From NCBI RefSeq assembly GCF_013376045.1, contig NZ_JABMJG010000003.1, forward strand, positions 124,001 to 188,000: a stretch of DNA of 64,000 nt, read 5' to 3'. A program made the translations under genes and the position numbers. Position 1 is the stretch's first letter. The number at the start of each line of letters is the position of its first letter. This DNA comes from Variovorax sp. SG517 (GTDB lineage: Bacteria; Pseudomonadota; Gammaproteobacteria; Burkholderiales; Burkholderiaceae_C). The notes below the pieces were generated by a model. That model was not told the DNA's origin, searched no databases, and saw only the letters and a program-made list of their open reading frames with translations. Shown here piece by piece: positions 45,596 through 54,824 of the stretch.

Positions 45596-47203
45596 ATGCT
45601 GCGTGCCCCCTCCCTCCAGCGCCTGTGCGCCTTCGGTCTCGTTCTGCTGCCGGCCGCCTCGGCTCAGGCGCAATTCGATCCTTCCAAGTCGTGGGTCGAG
45701 CCGCCGGCCATCGCCGCGCGCTTTCCCGATCCGCCGGTGAGCTACGCCACGCCGGGCTTTCGCGCGGGCCGCACCGACTTCCCCTCGCATGCCGAAGTGC
45801 TGGCCTTCCTGGACGAGCTGGCGCGCCAGTCGCCCAACGTGCGCGTCGAGCGCATCGGGATGTCGCAGCAGGGCCGCGAGATGCCGCTGGTGGTGCTGGC
45901 CGAGCAGGGCCGCGTCGATCCGGCCCGGCCCACGGTGATGGTGATCGGCCAGCAGCACGGCAACGAGCCGGCCGGCGGCGAGGCGGTGCTGGCGCTGGCG
46001 CAGCAGTTCGCCACGGAGCCGGGCTCGGCGCTGCTCAAGAAGGTCAACCTCGTGCTGGTGCCGCGCGGCAACCCCGACGGCGCCGAGCGCTTCACCCGCG
46101 TCACCGCCAACGGCATCGACGTGAACCGCGACCACCTGCTGCTGCGCACGCCCGAGGCACGCGTGATCGCAGCGGCCACCCTGCGCTACGCGCCGCAGGT
46201 GGTGCTCGACCTGCACGAGTTCACCGTCGGCGGGCGCTGGATCGACAAGTTCGGCGCCGTCATGAAATACGACGGCCTGCTGCAGCCCGCCACCGTGGGC
46301 AACCTCGACGCTGCCATCGCCGCGAGCGCGCAGCGCGACTACGTCGACGCCATCCAGTCGGCCTTCGCGCGGGCCGGGCTGCAGGGCTTCAAGTACCACA
46401 CCACCTCCGGTGGCAAGTCTGACGATCGCACGGTGTCGATGGGCGGCGTGCAGCCCGACACCGGCCGCAACGTGAGCGCGCTGCACCAGGCCGTGAGCCT
46501 GCTGCTCGAGGTGCGCGGAGTGGGCTTGGGCCGGGCGCATTTCGCGCGCCGCGTGCACACGCAGGTGCTGGCGGCCACCACGGTCATCGAGACGGCCGCT
46601 AAGCAGGGGCCGGCGCTGATGCAGCTCACCGCGCAGGCCGGCCAGCGCGCCAAGGCCGACGCCTGCCGTGGCGACCTGGTGGTCGAGGCCTGGCAGACGC
46701 CGGCGAAGCAGCGCCTCGAATTCCTCGATGCGAAAACCGGCGAGGACAAGGCCGTCGACGTCGACTGGCGCGCCGCCGAGCCGCTGAAGATCGTCAATGC
46801 GCGCCCGCGCCCCTGCGGCTATTTGCTCGCGTCGAGCGAGACCGTGGCCGTGCAGCGCCTGCAGATGCTGGGCGTGCGCGTGGAGCGCATCGACGGCGCG
46901 GCGCCGTGGTCGGTGGAGCGCTACGAGATCCTCTCGCAGGCCGACGGCCAGCGGCAGGATGCGCGTGGCGCCATCGAGGACGGCGAGGCGATCCGCAGCT
47001 TCCGCGTGCGGCTGCGCCACGGCCGTGCGGTGGTGCAGCCGGGCAGTTTCTACGTGTCGCTGGCGCAGCCGCTGTCGCCGCTGGTCAGCGCCGCGCTGGA
47101 GCCCGATTCGCAGAACAGCTACGCGGCCAACCGGCTGCTGGAGATCGGCGACGACAGGCTGCTGCGCGTGCCGGGTCCGGCGCCCGCGGGCGTCTGGCAC
47201 TGA
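45596..47203 (+). CDS. M14-family zinc carboxypeptidase, exported
   Basis: A 535-residue protein with a signal peptide (MLRAPSLQRLCAFGLVLLPAASAQA). Zinc ligands are His121 and Glu124 in the HxxE motif (IGQQHGNEPAGGE) and His207 (LDLHEF); the catalytic Glu is probably Glu305 (LLLEVRGVG). The peptidase domain covers about residues 50-330. The C-terminal 200 residues include a beta-rich region (RSFRVRLRHGRAVVQPGSFY) found in larger M14 proteins. It is periplasmic or secreted. The substrate, peptide or peptidoglycan stem, is unknown. It is monocistronic and converges on a GlxA gene. Confidence 0.9.
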   Translation: MLRAPSLQRLCAFGLVLLPAASAQAQFDPSKSWVEPPAIAARFPDPPVSYATPGFRAGRTDFPSHAEVLAFLDELARQSPNVRVERIGMSQQGREMPLVVLAEQGRVDPARPTVMVIGQQHGNEPAGGEAVLALAQQFATEPGSALLKKVNLVLVPRGNPDGAERFTRVTANGIDVNRDHLLLRTPEARVIAAATLRYAPQVVLDLHEFTVGGRWIDKFGAVMKYDGLLQPATVGNLDAAIAASAQRDYVDAIQSAFARAGLQGFKYHTTSGGKSDDRTVSMGGVQPDTGRNVSALHQAVSLLLEVRGVGLGRAHFARRVHTQVLAATTVIETAAKQGPALMQLTAQAGQRAKADACRGDLVVEAWQTPAKQRLEFLDAKTGEDKAVDVDWRAAEPLKIVNARPRPCGYLLASSETVAVQRLQMLGVRVERIDGAAPWSVERYEILSQADGQRQDARGAIEDGEAIRSFRVRLRHGRAVVQPGSFYVSLAQPLSPLVSAALEPDSQNSYAANRLLEIGDDRLLRVPGPAPAGVWH

Positions 47204-47209
47204 GCGGCG

Positions 47210-48214
47210 TCAGGCGCGGGAAGACGAACCCGCTTCCGACGGCGATCCCGGCAGCCCGAACTGGTGCCATGCGCGGCGTAGCTGCGTGTCGGAGCCGAAG
47301 CCCGACTGCTCCGCCGCCCGCGTGACGCTCGCGCCCGAGGCCAGCGCCAGCTGGGCCGTCGCGAGCCGCAGCCGCCGCAGGTAGGCCAGCGGCGCCACGC
47401 CCGCATGCTCGACGAAGAGCCGCGTGAGGTGCCGCGCCGACGTATGCGCCACCTCGGCCATGCGCGGCACGTTCCAGTCGGCCTGCGGCCGTTCGCTCAC
47501 GGCGTCCTGCACGCGATGCAGGGCGGCGTGCAGGTGGTTGCGGTATGCGAGGAAGGGCGAGAGCTCCGGATCGTGCGGCCCGCGGCGCAGCGGCATCACC
47601 ATCGACTGCGCGACCTGCGCCGCGAGCGCCTCGCCGCACAGCTCGCCGATGCGGTGCAGGATCAGGTCGATGCCGGTGGTCACGCCCGCGCTGCTGTAGA
47701 GCGGCGGATCGATCACGAATACGCGGTTGCTCACCACGTCGCAGCGCGGCTCCACCTCGCGCAATTCGCCCAGGTGATGGTGATGCGTGGTGGCGCGACG
47801 GCCCGCCAGCGCCCCGGCGTACGCGGCCAGCACGGCGCCGGCGCAGACCGTCACCAGCTCCAGCCGGCCGCGCTCGAAGCGCAGGCCGCGCAGCCAGTGC
47901 AGCAGGTCCTGTGTCTCGGGGTTGTCGATGGCGATGGTGTCGCCCGGCAGGCCCACCAGCACGACCCAGCCGGAGCCGTCCCAGGCCGTGGGCAGCGGCG
48001 AGAGCCCGGCCAGCGCCACGCCCACCGAGCCCATGGCCGTCGGCCGGGGGCTGGCGAATTCGATGGCGAAGCGCTCGGGCCGCCCCGCCGCGCGCAGCCG
48101 CTGGTTGGCGATGCGCAGCGCCTCCGCCGGCCCGGCCCAGTCGAGCACGAGGCTCCCGGGCAGGAGGACGAACACTACGCGGATGGGGGCTGGCTCGGAT
48201 TGCTGCGGTTCCAT
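47210..48214 (-). CDS. GlxA-family AraC-type regulator
   Basis: A 334-residue regulator. An N-terminal DJ-1/PfpI-like domain (RVVFVLLPGSLVLDWAGPAE, VTVCAGAVLAAYAGALAGRR) is followed by an AraC helix-turn-helix pair at about 235-330 (MAEVAHTSARHLTRLFVEHA and LASGASVTRAAEQSGFGSDT). The start overlaps the end of the preceding PfpI gene by 40 nt, so both are co-translated. The DJ-1 domain has a Cys at the nucleophile-elbow position, as in many GlxA proteins, and may sense a ligand. It probably controls the isochorismatase-PfpI-glxA operon, which is inferred. Confidence 0.9.
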   Translation of the reverse strand: MEPQQSEPAPIRVVFVLLPGSLVLDWAGPAEALRIANQRLRAAGRPERFAIEFASPRPTAMGSVGVALAGLSPLPTAWDGSGWVVLVGLPGDTIAIDNPETQDLLHWLRGLRFERGRLELVTVCAGAVLAAYAGALAGRRATTHHHHLGELREVEPRCDVVSNRVFVIDPPLYSSAGVTTGIDLILHRIGELCGEALAAQVAQSMVMPLRRGPHDPELSPFLAYRNHLHAALHRVQDAVSERPQADWNVPRMAEVAHTSARHLTRLFVEHAGVAPLAYLRRLRLATAQLALASGASVTRAAEQSGFGSDTQLRRAWHQFGLPGSPSEAGSSSRA

Positions 48215-48825
48215 TCGTAGTCCATCTGGTGCGCGGTGCGCTCGGCGAGTTCGAGCCCGGCCAGCCGCTCGACGAGGTGCAGGCTCATGTCGATGCCGGC
48301 GCTGATGCCTGCCGAGCTGACGATGCGGCCGTTGTCCACCCAGCGCACGTCCTCGCGCACGTCGAGCGAGGGGAAGCGCTCGCGCAGCTCGGCGATGTCT
48401 TCCCAGTGGGTCGTGACCGGGTCGTCGGTCACCACGCCGCTTTGGGCCAGCAGGAAGGCGCCGGTGCAGACGGAGGCGACGATCTTCGCGCGGTCCGCCT
48501 GATCGGCTATCCAGCGCAGCGTCTGCGGGCTGGCCATGGGCGCATCGACCACGCCGCCAGGCACGATCAGCACGTCGGCCGCCGGGCTGTCGGCCAGCGT
48601 GTGGTTGGCCAGCAACTGCAGGCCGGCGCGCGCCTGAATGGGCTGGCCTGCGGCGGCGTGGGCCACCGAAGCGACCTCGAACAGCGCCGGCGAGCCCGGC
48701 CGCAGCCGCTGCCCGACCCGGCTCGCAGTGGTGAACACCTCGAAGGGGCCGGCGAAGTCCAGCGCCTCGACGCCGTCGAACGCGAGGATCAGAACGCGCC
48801 TGGTCATGCCGTTCATGCCGTTCAT
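48175..48825 (-). CDS. DJ-1/PfpI family protein
   Basis: A 216-residue protein with the glutamine-amidotransferase-like DJ-1/PfpI fold: RRVLILAFDGVEALDFAGPF, DVLIVPGGVVDAPM, and the nucleophile elbow ASVCTGAFLLAQSG, then TTHWED. This set resembles isonitrile hydratase/PfpI proteins (WCTGA elbow with a following TTHW). The start is uncertain because ATGAACGGC is repeated, giving in-frame starts at 48825, 48816 and 48807; 48825 overlaps the upstream stop. Function could be isonitrile hydration or a sensor role. Confidence 0.85.
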   Translation of the reverse strand: MNGMNGMTRRVLILAFDGVEALDFAGPFEVFTTASRVGQRLRPGSPALFEVASVAHAAAGQPIQARAGLQLLANHTLADSPAADVLIVPGGVVDAPMASPQTLRWIADQADRAKIVASVCTGAFLLAQSGVVTDDPVTTHWEDIAELRERFPSLDVREDVRWVDNGRIVSSAGISAGIDMSLHLVERLAGLELAERTAHQMDYEWNRSNPSQPPSA

Positions 48826-49382
48826 GCCACGGCCCGCTCTAGCGCCTGCGCCACGGTGCAGACGGTGGCGAATCGGCCATGCAGCACGGCGGCCGTGCGG
48901 GCCTTGATGTCGGCGGCGGCCAGCGGGCTGCCGTCGGGATGCTTCATGTCGAAGGTGAGGGTGGCGTCGGTGACGTAGTCGACCTCCCAGCCCAGGTCGG
49001 AGGCGTGGCGGGTGGTGGTCTCGCAGCATTGCTCGGTGCGGATGCCGCTCACGATCAGCCGGCCGATGCCGTTCTGCGTGAGCCACACGTCCAGCCCGCT
49101 GTTGACCAGCGCGCTGTGGCGGTGCTTGGTGAAAGTGGCGGCGGCATCGAAGGCGGCCAGCCCGCCGATGGGGCGCACATGGCCCGATTCGACCGCGAAG
49201 GGGTTGCTGGCATCGGCGGGTTCGTCGGTGTGGAAGACCCGCACGATGGGAATGCCCGAGGCGGCGGCGCCTTCGATCAGCGCGTTCTGCGCGGCGAAGT
49301 AGGGCGCGGCCTGGCTTTCGTTCCAGTAGGCGCGCTGGCGGAACGACTCCTGGGCGTCGATCACTATCAGACAGGTTTTCAT
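48822..49382 (-). CDS. Isochorismatase-like cysteine hydrolase
   Basis: A 186-residue cysteine hydrolase. The catalytic triad is complete: Asp9 (CLIVIDAQ), Lys86 (TFTKHRHSAL) and Cys119 (SGIRTEQCCETTTRHASDL). It is most like nicotinamidase/amide hydrolase relatives; no isochorismate pathway is nearby. It is the first gene of the three-gene minus-strand operon and overlaps the PfpI gene by 4 nt. Together these suggest a small nitrogen-compound degradation unit with its own AraC-type regulator. Confidence 0.88.
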   Translation of the reverse strand: MKTCLIVIDAQESFRQRAYWNESQAAPYFAAQNALIEGAAASGIPIVRVFHTDEPADASNPFAVESGHVRPIGGLAAFDAAATFTKHRHSALVNSGLDVWLTQNGIGRLIVSGIRTEQCCETTTRHASDLGWEVDYVTDATLTFDMKHPDGSPLAAADIKARTAAVLHGRFATVCTVAQALERAVA

Positions 49383-49508
49383 GGCGGGGCTCGCAGGCGG
49401 GAGCGGAGGGGATGATGCCGCTCATTCTTTCGCTACGCCAACTTCCGGTCCGCTCGGCACCGGACCAGAATCGATCAGATCAGGACATCGGCCAGGGCGA
49501 AAGCCCCG

Positions 49509-50600
49509 TCAGACCAGCGAAGCCGCCTGCAGCTCTTTCTTCAGGTACGCGTAGTACAGGGGTGCCGCCACCAGCCCCGCGGGCCCGAAGACCGCCTCGG
49601 CCACGAACATCACCGCCAGCAGCTCCCACACGCTCATCTGCGTGCGCGCGCCCACCACCTTGGCATTGATGACGTACTCGGCCTTGTGGATCACGATCAG
49701 GAAGATCAGGCAGGCCGCGGCAGTGACCGGCGACACCGACAGCCCCACCAGCGTGATCACCGAGTTGCACACCAGGTTGCCCACGATCGGCACCAGGCCG
49801 GCCAGGAAGGTGAGGGTGATGAGCGCCGGCGTGTAGGGCAGGTGCGCGTCCCACAGCGGCATGATGAAGAGCAGGAAGATGGCCGTCAGCAGCGTGTTGA
49901 AGGCCGCGATCCAGAACTGGGCCGCCACGATCTGGGCGAAGGCCTCGCCGAAGGTCTGCACGCGCCGGTGGAGCTGTTCGGCCAGCGGCAGGCGCCGCAT
50001 CGGCGCGTGGGCCACGGCGGCCAGGCTGCCGATGATCAGGCCCACGTACGAGAAAAGAATGCCGTGCAGCCACGCGCGTCCTGCCACGGCCAGCGAGCCG
50101 GCCTGCGCGCGCAGGTAATTGGCGATCACGCGCTGCACCTCGGCCGCGCCCTCGGGCAGGTAGACCGCGATCTCCACCGGCAGCTTGGAGCGCAGCTCCA
50201 GCACGGTGCGCGCGGTGTAGTCGAGCAGCTCCCGGTACTGGTCGGGCGCATCGACGATGTATTCGCGGGCCTGCGACAGCCCCAGCGTGATCAGCGCGAT
50301 GGGCGCCAGCAGCACGACCGTAACGGCCACCACGCCGGCCCAGCCCTGGGCGCTGCCGGGCCGCCTGGCCAGCGCCGGGATGCGCCCCAGCCCCGAGGCG
50401 AGCAGGCGCGCGAACCAGCGCGTGACGAGAAAGCCGATGCAAACGCACAGCAGCCCCGGCAGCAGGTGCTCCCACATCACCAGCATCAGGGCGCCCAGCA
50501 TCAGCAGGTAGCTGGCGATGGTCACGCCGCGCGAGGCCGCGGGGCGGATGGTGGAAGACGCCGATGAGGCGATGGGGGAGGGCTGCGGCTTGTTGGCCAT
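49509..50600 (-). CDS. AI-2E family (PerM/TqsA) membrane protein
   Basis: A 363-residue inner-membrane protein with about seven to eight spans (for example SYLLMLGALMLVMWEHLLPG, GVVAVTVVLLAPIALITLGL, ALITLTFLAGLVPIVGNLVC). The segment LAGLVPIVGNL and the C-terminal VFGPAGLVAAPLYYAYLK are family landmarks. The family includes the AI-2 exporter TqsA and cation/proton antiporters, so the substrate is open. It follows purM by 54 bp, a linkage common in beta-proteobacteria. Confidence 0.88.
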   Translation of the reverse strand: MANKPQPSPIASSASSTIRPAASRGVTIASYLLMLGALMLVMWEHLLPGLLCVCIGFLVTRWFARLLASGLGRIPALARRPGSAQGWAGVVAVTVVLLAPIALITLGLSQAREYIVDAPDQYRELLDYTARTVLELRSKLPVEIAVYLPEGAAEVQRVIANYLRAQAGSLAVAGRAWLHGILFSYVGLIIGSLAAVAHAPMRRLPLAEQLHRRVQTFGEAFAQIVAAQFWIAAFNTLLTAIFLLFIMPLWDAHLPYTPALITLTFLAGLVPIVGNLVCNSVITLVGLSVSPVTAAACLIFLIVIHKAEYVINAKVVGARTQMSVWELLAVMFVAEAVFGPAGLVAAPLYYAYLKKELQAASLV

Positions 50601-50654
50601 CCGGTGCGGGTGCGTGCTCTATTCTTCGAAAAAAGTGGACGCAGCAGCCGGCGC

Positions 50655-51695
50655 TCAGCCGACGACCACGGCCGCGCCTTCGCCGCGCTCGGCGATCACG
50701 CCGATTTCGTGCACCGTTTCACCGGCGGCACGCAGCGTGGCGGCGCAGGCCGCGGCTTCGGCGGCGTCGATGACGACCACCATGCCGATGCCGTTGTTGA
50801 AGGTGCGGTTCATCTCGATGTCGTCGATGCCGGCCACCTTCTGCAGCCAGGCGAACAGCTCGGTCTGCGGCCAGCTGCCCTTCTTCAGGTGGGCGGCGGT
50901 GCCTTCGGGCAGCACGCGCGGGATGTTTTCCAGCAGGCCGCCGCCGGTGATGTGGGCCAGCGCCTTGATCGGGTGCTTGCCCAGCGCCTCGAGCACCGGC
51001 TTCACGTAGAGGTGGGTGGGCTCCATCACGGCTTCGCGGAAGGGCTTGCCGTCGAGGGTGGCGGGCAGGTCGGTGCCGGCGCGCTCGATCACCTTGCGCA
51101 CCAGGCTGAAGCCGTTGGAGTGCACGCCGGCCGAGGCCAGGCCCAGCACCACGTCGCCGGGCTTGACGTTCTGGCCCGTGAGGATCTTCGACTTCTCGAC
51201 CGCGCCGACCGCGAAGCCCGCCAGGTCGTACTCGCCAGCGGGGTACATGCCGGGCATTTCGGCCGTTTCGCCGCCGATCAGCGCGCAGCCCGAGAGCTCG
51301 CAGCCGCGGGCGATGCCGCCGACGACCGCCGCGGCGGTGTCCACGTCGAGCTTGCCGCAGGCGAAGTAGTCGAGGAAGAAGAGGGGCTCGGCGCCCTGCA
51401 CCAGCACGTCGTTGACGCTCATGGCCACCAGGTCGATGCCGACGGTGTCGTGCATGTTCCATTCGAAGGCCAGCTTGAGCTTGGTGCCCACGCCGTCTGT
51501 GCCGCTCACGAGCACGGGCTCCTTGTAGCGCTTGGGCACCTCGAACAGGGCGCCGAAGCCGCCGATGCCGGCCAGCACGCCTTCGCGCAGGGTTTTCTTG
51601 GCCAGCGGCTTGATGCGGTCGACCAGGGCGTCGCCTGCATCGATGTCGACACCGGCGTCCTTGTAGCTGAGCGGGGTGGGCGTGGAGGAAGTCAT
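50655..51695 (-). CDS. purM: Phosphoribosylformylglycinamidine cyclo-ligase (AIR synthetase)
   Basis: A 346-residue enzyme closing the imidazole ring in purine synthesis with ATP. ATG 51695 ([20 protein letters not shown]) is the standard start. Motifs include [57 protein letters not shown] and [13 protein letters not shown]. It is divergent from hda by 114 bp and followed by the AI-2E gene. Normal length. Confidence 0.97.
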   Translation of the reverse strand: MTSSTPTPLSYKDAGVDIDAGDALVDRIKPLAKKTLREGVLAGIGGFGALFEVPKRYKEPVLVSGTDGVGTKLKLAFEWNMHDTVGIDLVAMSVNDVLVQGAEPLFFLDYFACGKLDVDTAAAVVGGIARGCELSGCALIGGETAEMPGMYPAGEYDLAGFAVGAVEKSKILTGQNVKPGDVVLGLASAGVHSNGFSLVRKVIERAGTDLPATLDGKPFREAVMEPTHLYVKPVLEALGKHPIKALAHITGGGLLENIPRVLPEGTAAHLKKGSWPQTELFAWLQKVAGIDDIEMNRTFNNGIGMVVVIDAAEAAACAATLRAAGETVHEIGVIAERGEGAAVVVG

Positions 51696-51809
51696 GGGTG
51701 GTCGAGGTCGGAAGGGACGCAAAGAGTGGGGGCGGAAGGGGCGCCGGTAACCGTGGTGGCCGGGCCGATAGAATTCCCGATGATTTTAAGGGCCCCCGCG
51801 GCCCCCTCC

Positions 51810-52511
51810 ATGAACCTTCCCGGGATGAAACAGCTCGCGCTCGATATCGGCATTGCGACGGGCCCCAGCTTCGACGCCTTTTTCGCCGGCCCCAACGAGG
51901 CGGCTCTGCGGCACCTGCAAGTGTGGGTGGGCGGCGCCGGCAGCCCCGTGCTGCACTCGCCGGTGCCCACCTACCTGTGGGGCGACGGCGGCAGCGGCAA
52001 GACCCATCTGCTCGAATCGGTGCGCGTCGCACTGCGCGAGCAGGGCGCCAGCGTGGGCTGGCTCCATGCGGGCCTGCTGGAGCCGCCCGAGTTCGACGAG
52101 CGCTGGGGCGCCGTCCTGCTCGACGACGTGCACCTCTACACCGCCGTGCAGCAGCACGCGGCCTTCAACTGGTTCGTCAACGCCCAGACCCTGCAGCGCG
52201 GCGTGGTCGCCGCCGGTGCATTGCCGCCGGCCGACCTGCCGCTGCGCGAGGACCTGCGCACCCGTCTCGGCTGGGGCCATGTCTTCCACATGCAGGTGCT
52301 GAGCGAAAGCGAACGCCGCGCGGTGCTGCGCCAGGCGGCCGACGCGCGCGGCGTGATGCTGTCGGACGACGTGCTCGACTACATGCTCCACCGCTTCAGC
52401 CGCGACCTCGGCAGCCTGATGGAGCTGCTCGGGCAGCTCGACGGCTACGCCCTGCAGACGCAACGCGCGATCACCATTCCGCTGATCCGCTCCATGCTCG
52501 AGAACGAATAG
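51810..52511 (+). CDS. hda: DnaA regulatory inactivator Hda
   Basis: A 233-residue DnaA-like AAA+ protein which, with the sliding clamp, promotes ATP hydrolysis by DnaA to prevent re-initiation. The Walker A is GDGGSGKTH (residues 58-66), the Walker B VLLDDVHLY (Asp105, Asp106), and the sensor region is RRAVLRQAADARGV. The N-terminal MKQLALDIG is the likely clamp-binding peptide (QLALDI). The start may be ATG 51810 or ATG 51825; the second begins exactly at MKQLALDIG. It heads hda-pcnB-folK. Confidence 0.92.
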   Translation: MNLPGMKQLALDIGIATGPSFDAFFAGPNEAALRHLQVWVGGAGSPVLHSPVPTYLWGDGGSGKTHLLESVRVALREQGASVGWLHAGLLEPPEFDERWGAVLLDDVHLYTAVQQHAAFNWFVNAQTLQRGVVAAGALPPADLPLREDLRTRLGWGHVFHMQVLSESERRAVLRQAADARGVMLSDDVLDYMLHRFSRDLGSLMELLGQLDGYALQTQRAITIPLIRSMLENE

Positions 52512-52537
52512 AAGAGCGAACAAGGCTTCCAACAACA

Positions 52538-54172
52538 ATGATCAAGAAATTCATCGACAAGCTGCTCGGCAAGGGTGCCGGCGGCACGCAGGGCAAGAGC
52601 CGCTTCGGCAAGCGCCAGGAGGTGCCGGCCGAGGTCCACGGAATCGATCCGGCCCTGGTCGACGAGCGTGCGAAGAACGTGGTCACCACGCTTCAGCAGG
52701 CAGGCTACGAGGCCTACGTGGTGGGCGGCGCGGTGCGCGACCTGCTGCTGGGCCTGCGGCCCAAGGACTTCGACGTGGCCACCAACGCCACGCCGGAGCA
52801 GGTCAAGGCGCTGTTCCGCCGCGCCTTCATCATCGGGCGGCGCTTCCGCATCGTGCACGTGGTGTACGGCCGCGGGCGCGAGCACGAGGTGATCGAGGTC
52901 TCGACCTTCCGGGCCTACATGGACAACGCCGCCGCCGAGCAGGTGGCCGGCAACGAGCGCACCAGCAAGGGCGAGCTTGCCAGCATGAAGCACGCGGTGG
53001 ACGCCAGCGGCCGCGTGCTGCGCGACAACGTGTGGGGCCCGCAGGAAGAAGACGCCGCGCGCCGCGACTTCACCGTGAACGCCATGTACTACGACCCGGC
53101 CAACCAGGTGGTGGTGGACTATCACAACGGCATCAAGGACGCCCAGAAGCTCACGCTGCGCATGATCGGCGACCCGGCCACGCGCTACCGCGAAGACCCG
53201 GTGCGCATCATCCGCGCCATCCGCTTCTCGGCCAAGCTCGCGGCGCTGGGCTTCAAGATGGAAGCCAAGACGGCCGCCCCGCTGGTCGAATCGAGCAAGC
53301 TGCTGGCCGACGTGCCGCAGAGCCGCCTCTTCGACGAGATGCTCAAGCTGCTGCAGACCGGCCACGCCATCGCCACGGTCGAGCAACTCAACAAGCTCGG
53401 CCTGGCCCGCGGCATCTACCCGCTGCTCGACGTGGTGGTGGAGCGCGCCGACCAGCCCTTCGTGAAGGCCGCCCTGCAGGACACCGACCGCCGCGTGGGC
53501 GAGGGCAAGCCCGTGGCGCCCAGCTTCCTGCTGGCCTGCGTGCTCTGGGCCGACGTGCGCGACGGCTGGGCCCAGCGCCAGGAAGGCCGCAACGGCCAGC
53601 GCGCGCAGGCGCCGTTCCCTGCGCTGCAGGACGCCATCGACGACGTGTTCAACGCGCGCATCGGCGACGTGTCGGGCCGCGGCAAGCTGGCGGCCGACAT
53701 GCGCGAGATCTGGATGATGCAGCCGCGCTTCGACAAGCGCACCGGCTCCACGCCCTACAGCCTGGTCGAGCAGGCGCGTTTCCGCGCCGCCTTCGACTTC
53801 ATGCGCCTGCGCGCCGACGTGGGCGAGGTGAGCGAAGCCATCGCCGAGTGGTGGCAGGAGTTCAGCACCGCCGACGACACGCGCCGCCAGGATCTGCTGG
53901 AGCAGGTGCGCGAGGAGCAGAAGGTGCGCCAGCGCGTGCGGGTGCGCGAGACGCCCGCGCCGAAGCCGCGCGGCGGTGAACCGGCTGCGCGCAAGAGTCG
54001 GGCTCCCGATTCGGAGCAGGACGCCGAGGTCGAAGAGGCTGAAGTGGAGGCCGGTGCCGTCCCGCCCGATGGCGAGGCGGCGCCGCGCAAGCGCCGGCGT
54101 CGCCGCAAGCCCCGAACCGGAGGCGGCGGTGGTGCTGGCGGTGAGGGCGGCCGGAGCGCCGAGGGCGCATGA
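52538..54172 (+). CDS. pcnB: Poly(A) polymerase I
   Basis: A 544-residue class II nucleotidyltransferase adding poly(A) tails to RNA for turnover. The signature is GGAVRDLLLGLRPKDFDV (GG 63-64, RD 67-68, metal Asp77 and Asp79). RRDFTVNAMYYD and REDPVRIIRAIRFSAKLA follow in the neck region, and the arginine/lysine-rich C-terminus (KRRRRRRKPRTGGGG) is the usual basic tail. The tail is unusually long and Pro/Glu-rich. The distinction from CCA-adding enzyme rests on length and the basic tail. The stop overlaps folK by 4 nt. Confidence 0.93.
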   Translation: MIKKFIDKLLGKGAGGTQGKSRFGKRQEVPAEVHGIDPALVDERAKNVVTTLQQAGYEAYVVGGAVRDLLLGLRPKDFDVATNATPEQVKALFRRAFIIGRRFRIVHVVYGRGREHEVIEVSTFRAYMDNAAAEQVAGNERTSKGELASMKHAVDASGRVLRDNVWGPQEEDAARRDFTVNAMYYDPANQVVVDYHNGIKDAQKLTLRMIGDPATRYREDPVRIIRAIRFSAKLAALGFKMEAKTAAPLVESSKLLADVPQSRLFDEMLKLLQTGHAIATVEQLNKLGLARGIYPLLDVVVERADQPFVKAALQDTDRRVGEGKPVAPSFLLACVLWADVRDGWAQRQEGRNGQRAQAPFPALQDAIDDVFNARIGDVSGRGKLAADMREIWMMQPRFDKRTGSTPYSLVEQARFRAAFDFMRLRADVGEVSEAIAEWWQEFSTADDTRRQDLLEQVREEQKVRQRVRVRETPAPKPRGGEPAARKSRAPDSEQDAEVEEAEVEAGAVPPDGEAAPRKRRRRRKPRTGGGGGAGGEGGRSAEGA

Positions 54173-54819
54173 GCACGCCAGACCGGCCGAAGGACGGCAA
54201 GCCGGGCCCCAAGGCCAAGGCTGTACCGCCGCGCGCGGGCGGAGGCGCCAAGCCTCCGTCTGCAGGCGCAAAGAGCGGGCCGCCTGCGCGCCGTGCGCCC
54301 ACCCGTACCCCTACCCGTGCCCCTTCGCGCAGCCCGCGCGGCCCGCGGGAGGACTACCCCACGGTACAGGCCTTCATCGCCATCGGCGCCAACCTGGGCG
54401 ATGCCGAGGCATCCGTGAAGGCCGCCATGGCCGACATCGGCGCACTCCAGCGAACCGTGGTGACGGCCCGTTCGTCGCTCTATCGCAGCGAGCCGGTGGA
54501 TGCCGAAGGCCCCGATTTCATCAATGCCGTGGTGGCGGTGCGCACCGGCCTGGATGCCGAGCAGCTGCTCGTTGCGTTGCAGCGCCTGGAGACGCTGGCC
54601 GGCCGCGAAAGACCGTTTCCCAACGCGCCGCGCACGCTCGATCTCGACCTGCTGATGCATGGCAACTCGGTGATCGACACGCCGACGCTGACCCTGCCGC
54701 ATCCCCGCATGCGCGAGCGAGCCTTCGTGCTGAAGCCGCTCGCCGAGATCGCACCCGACAAGGTGCCGCGCGCCGCGCTGGCGCGTGTCACGGGCCAGGT
54801 GGTCAAGCGCATCCTCTGA
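54169..54819 (+). CDS. folK: HPPK (7,8-dihydro-6-hydroxymethylpterin pyrophosphokinase) with N-terminal extension
   Basis: A 216-residue protein. The HPPK domain begins about residue 65 (VQAFIAIGANLGDAEASVKA) and carries the signature RPFPNAPRTLDLDLLMHG and LPHPRMRERAFVLKPL. It transfers pyrophosphate from ATP to hydroxymethyl-dihydropterin in folate synthesis. About 60 N-terminal residues are a Lys/Pro/Ala/Arg-rich, low-complexity extension absent from normal HPPK (about 160 residues). The chosen ATG overlaps the pcnB stop; no better start codon is visible just before the domain. Confidence 0.92.
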   Translation: MSTPDRPKDGKPGPKAKAVPPRAGGGAKPPSAGAKSGPPARRAPTRTPTRAPSRSPRGPREDYPTVQAFIAIGANLGDAEASVKAAMADIGALQRTVVTARSSLYRSEPVDAEGPDFINAVVAVRTGLDAEQLLVALQRLETLAGRERPFPNAPRTLDLDLLMHGNSVIDTPTLTLPHPRMRERAFVLKPLAEIAPDKVPRAALARVTGQVVKRIL

Positions 54820-54824
54820 AGGCC

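Noticed and set aside
49447..49466. GGTCCG/CGGACC hairpin as a terminator for the AI-2E gene
   Set aside because: The 6-bp stem has an 8-nt loop and no T-run on either strand; it may be chance in GC-rich DNA.
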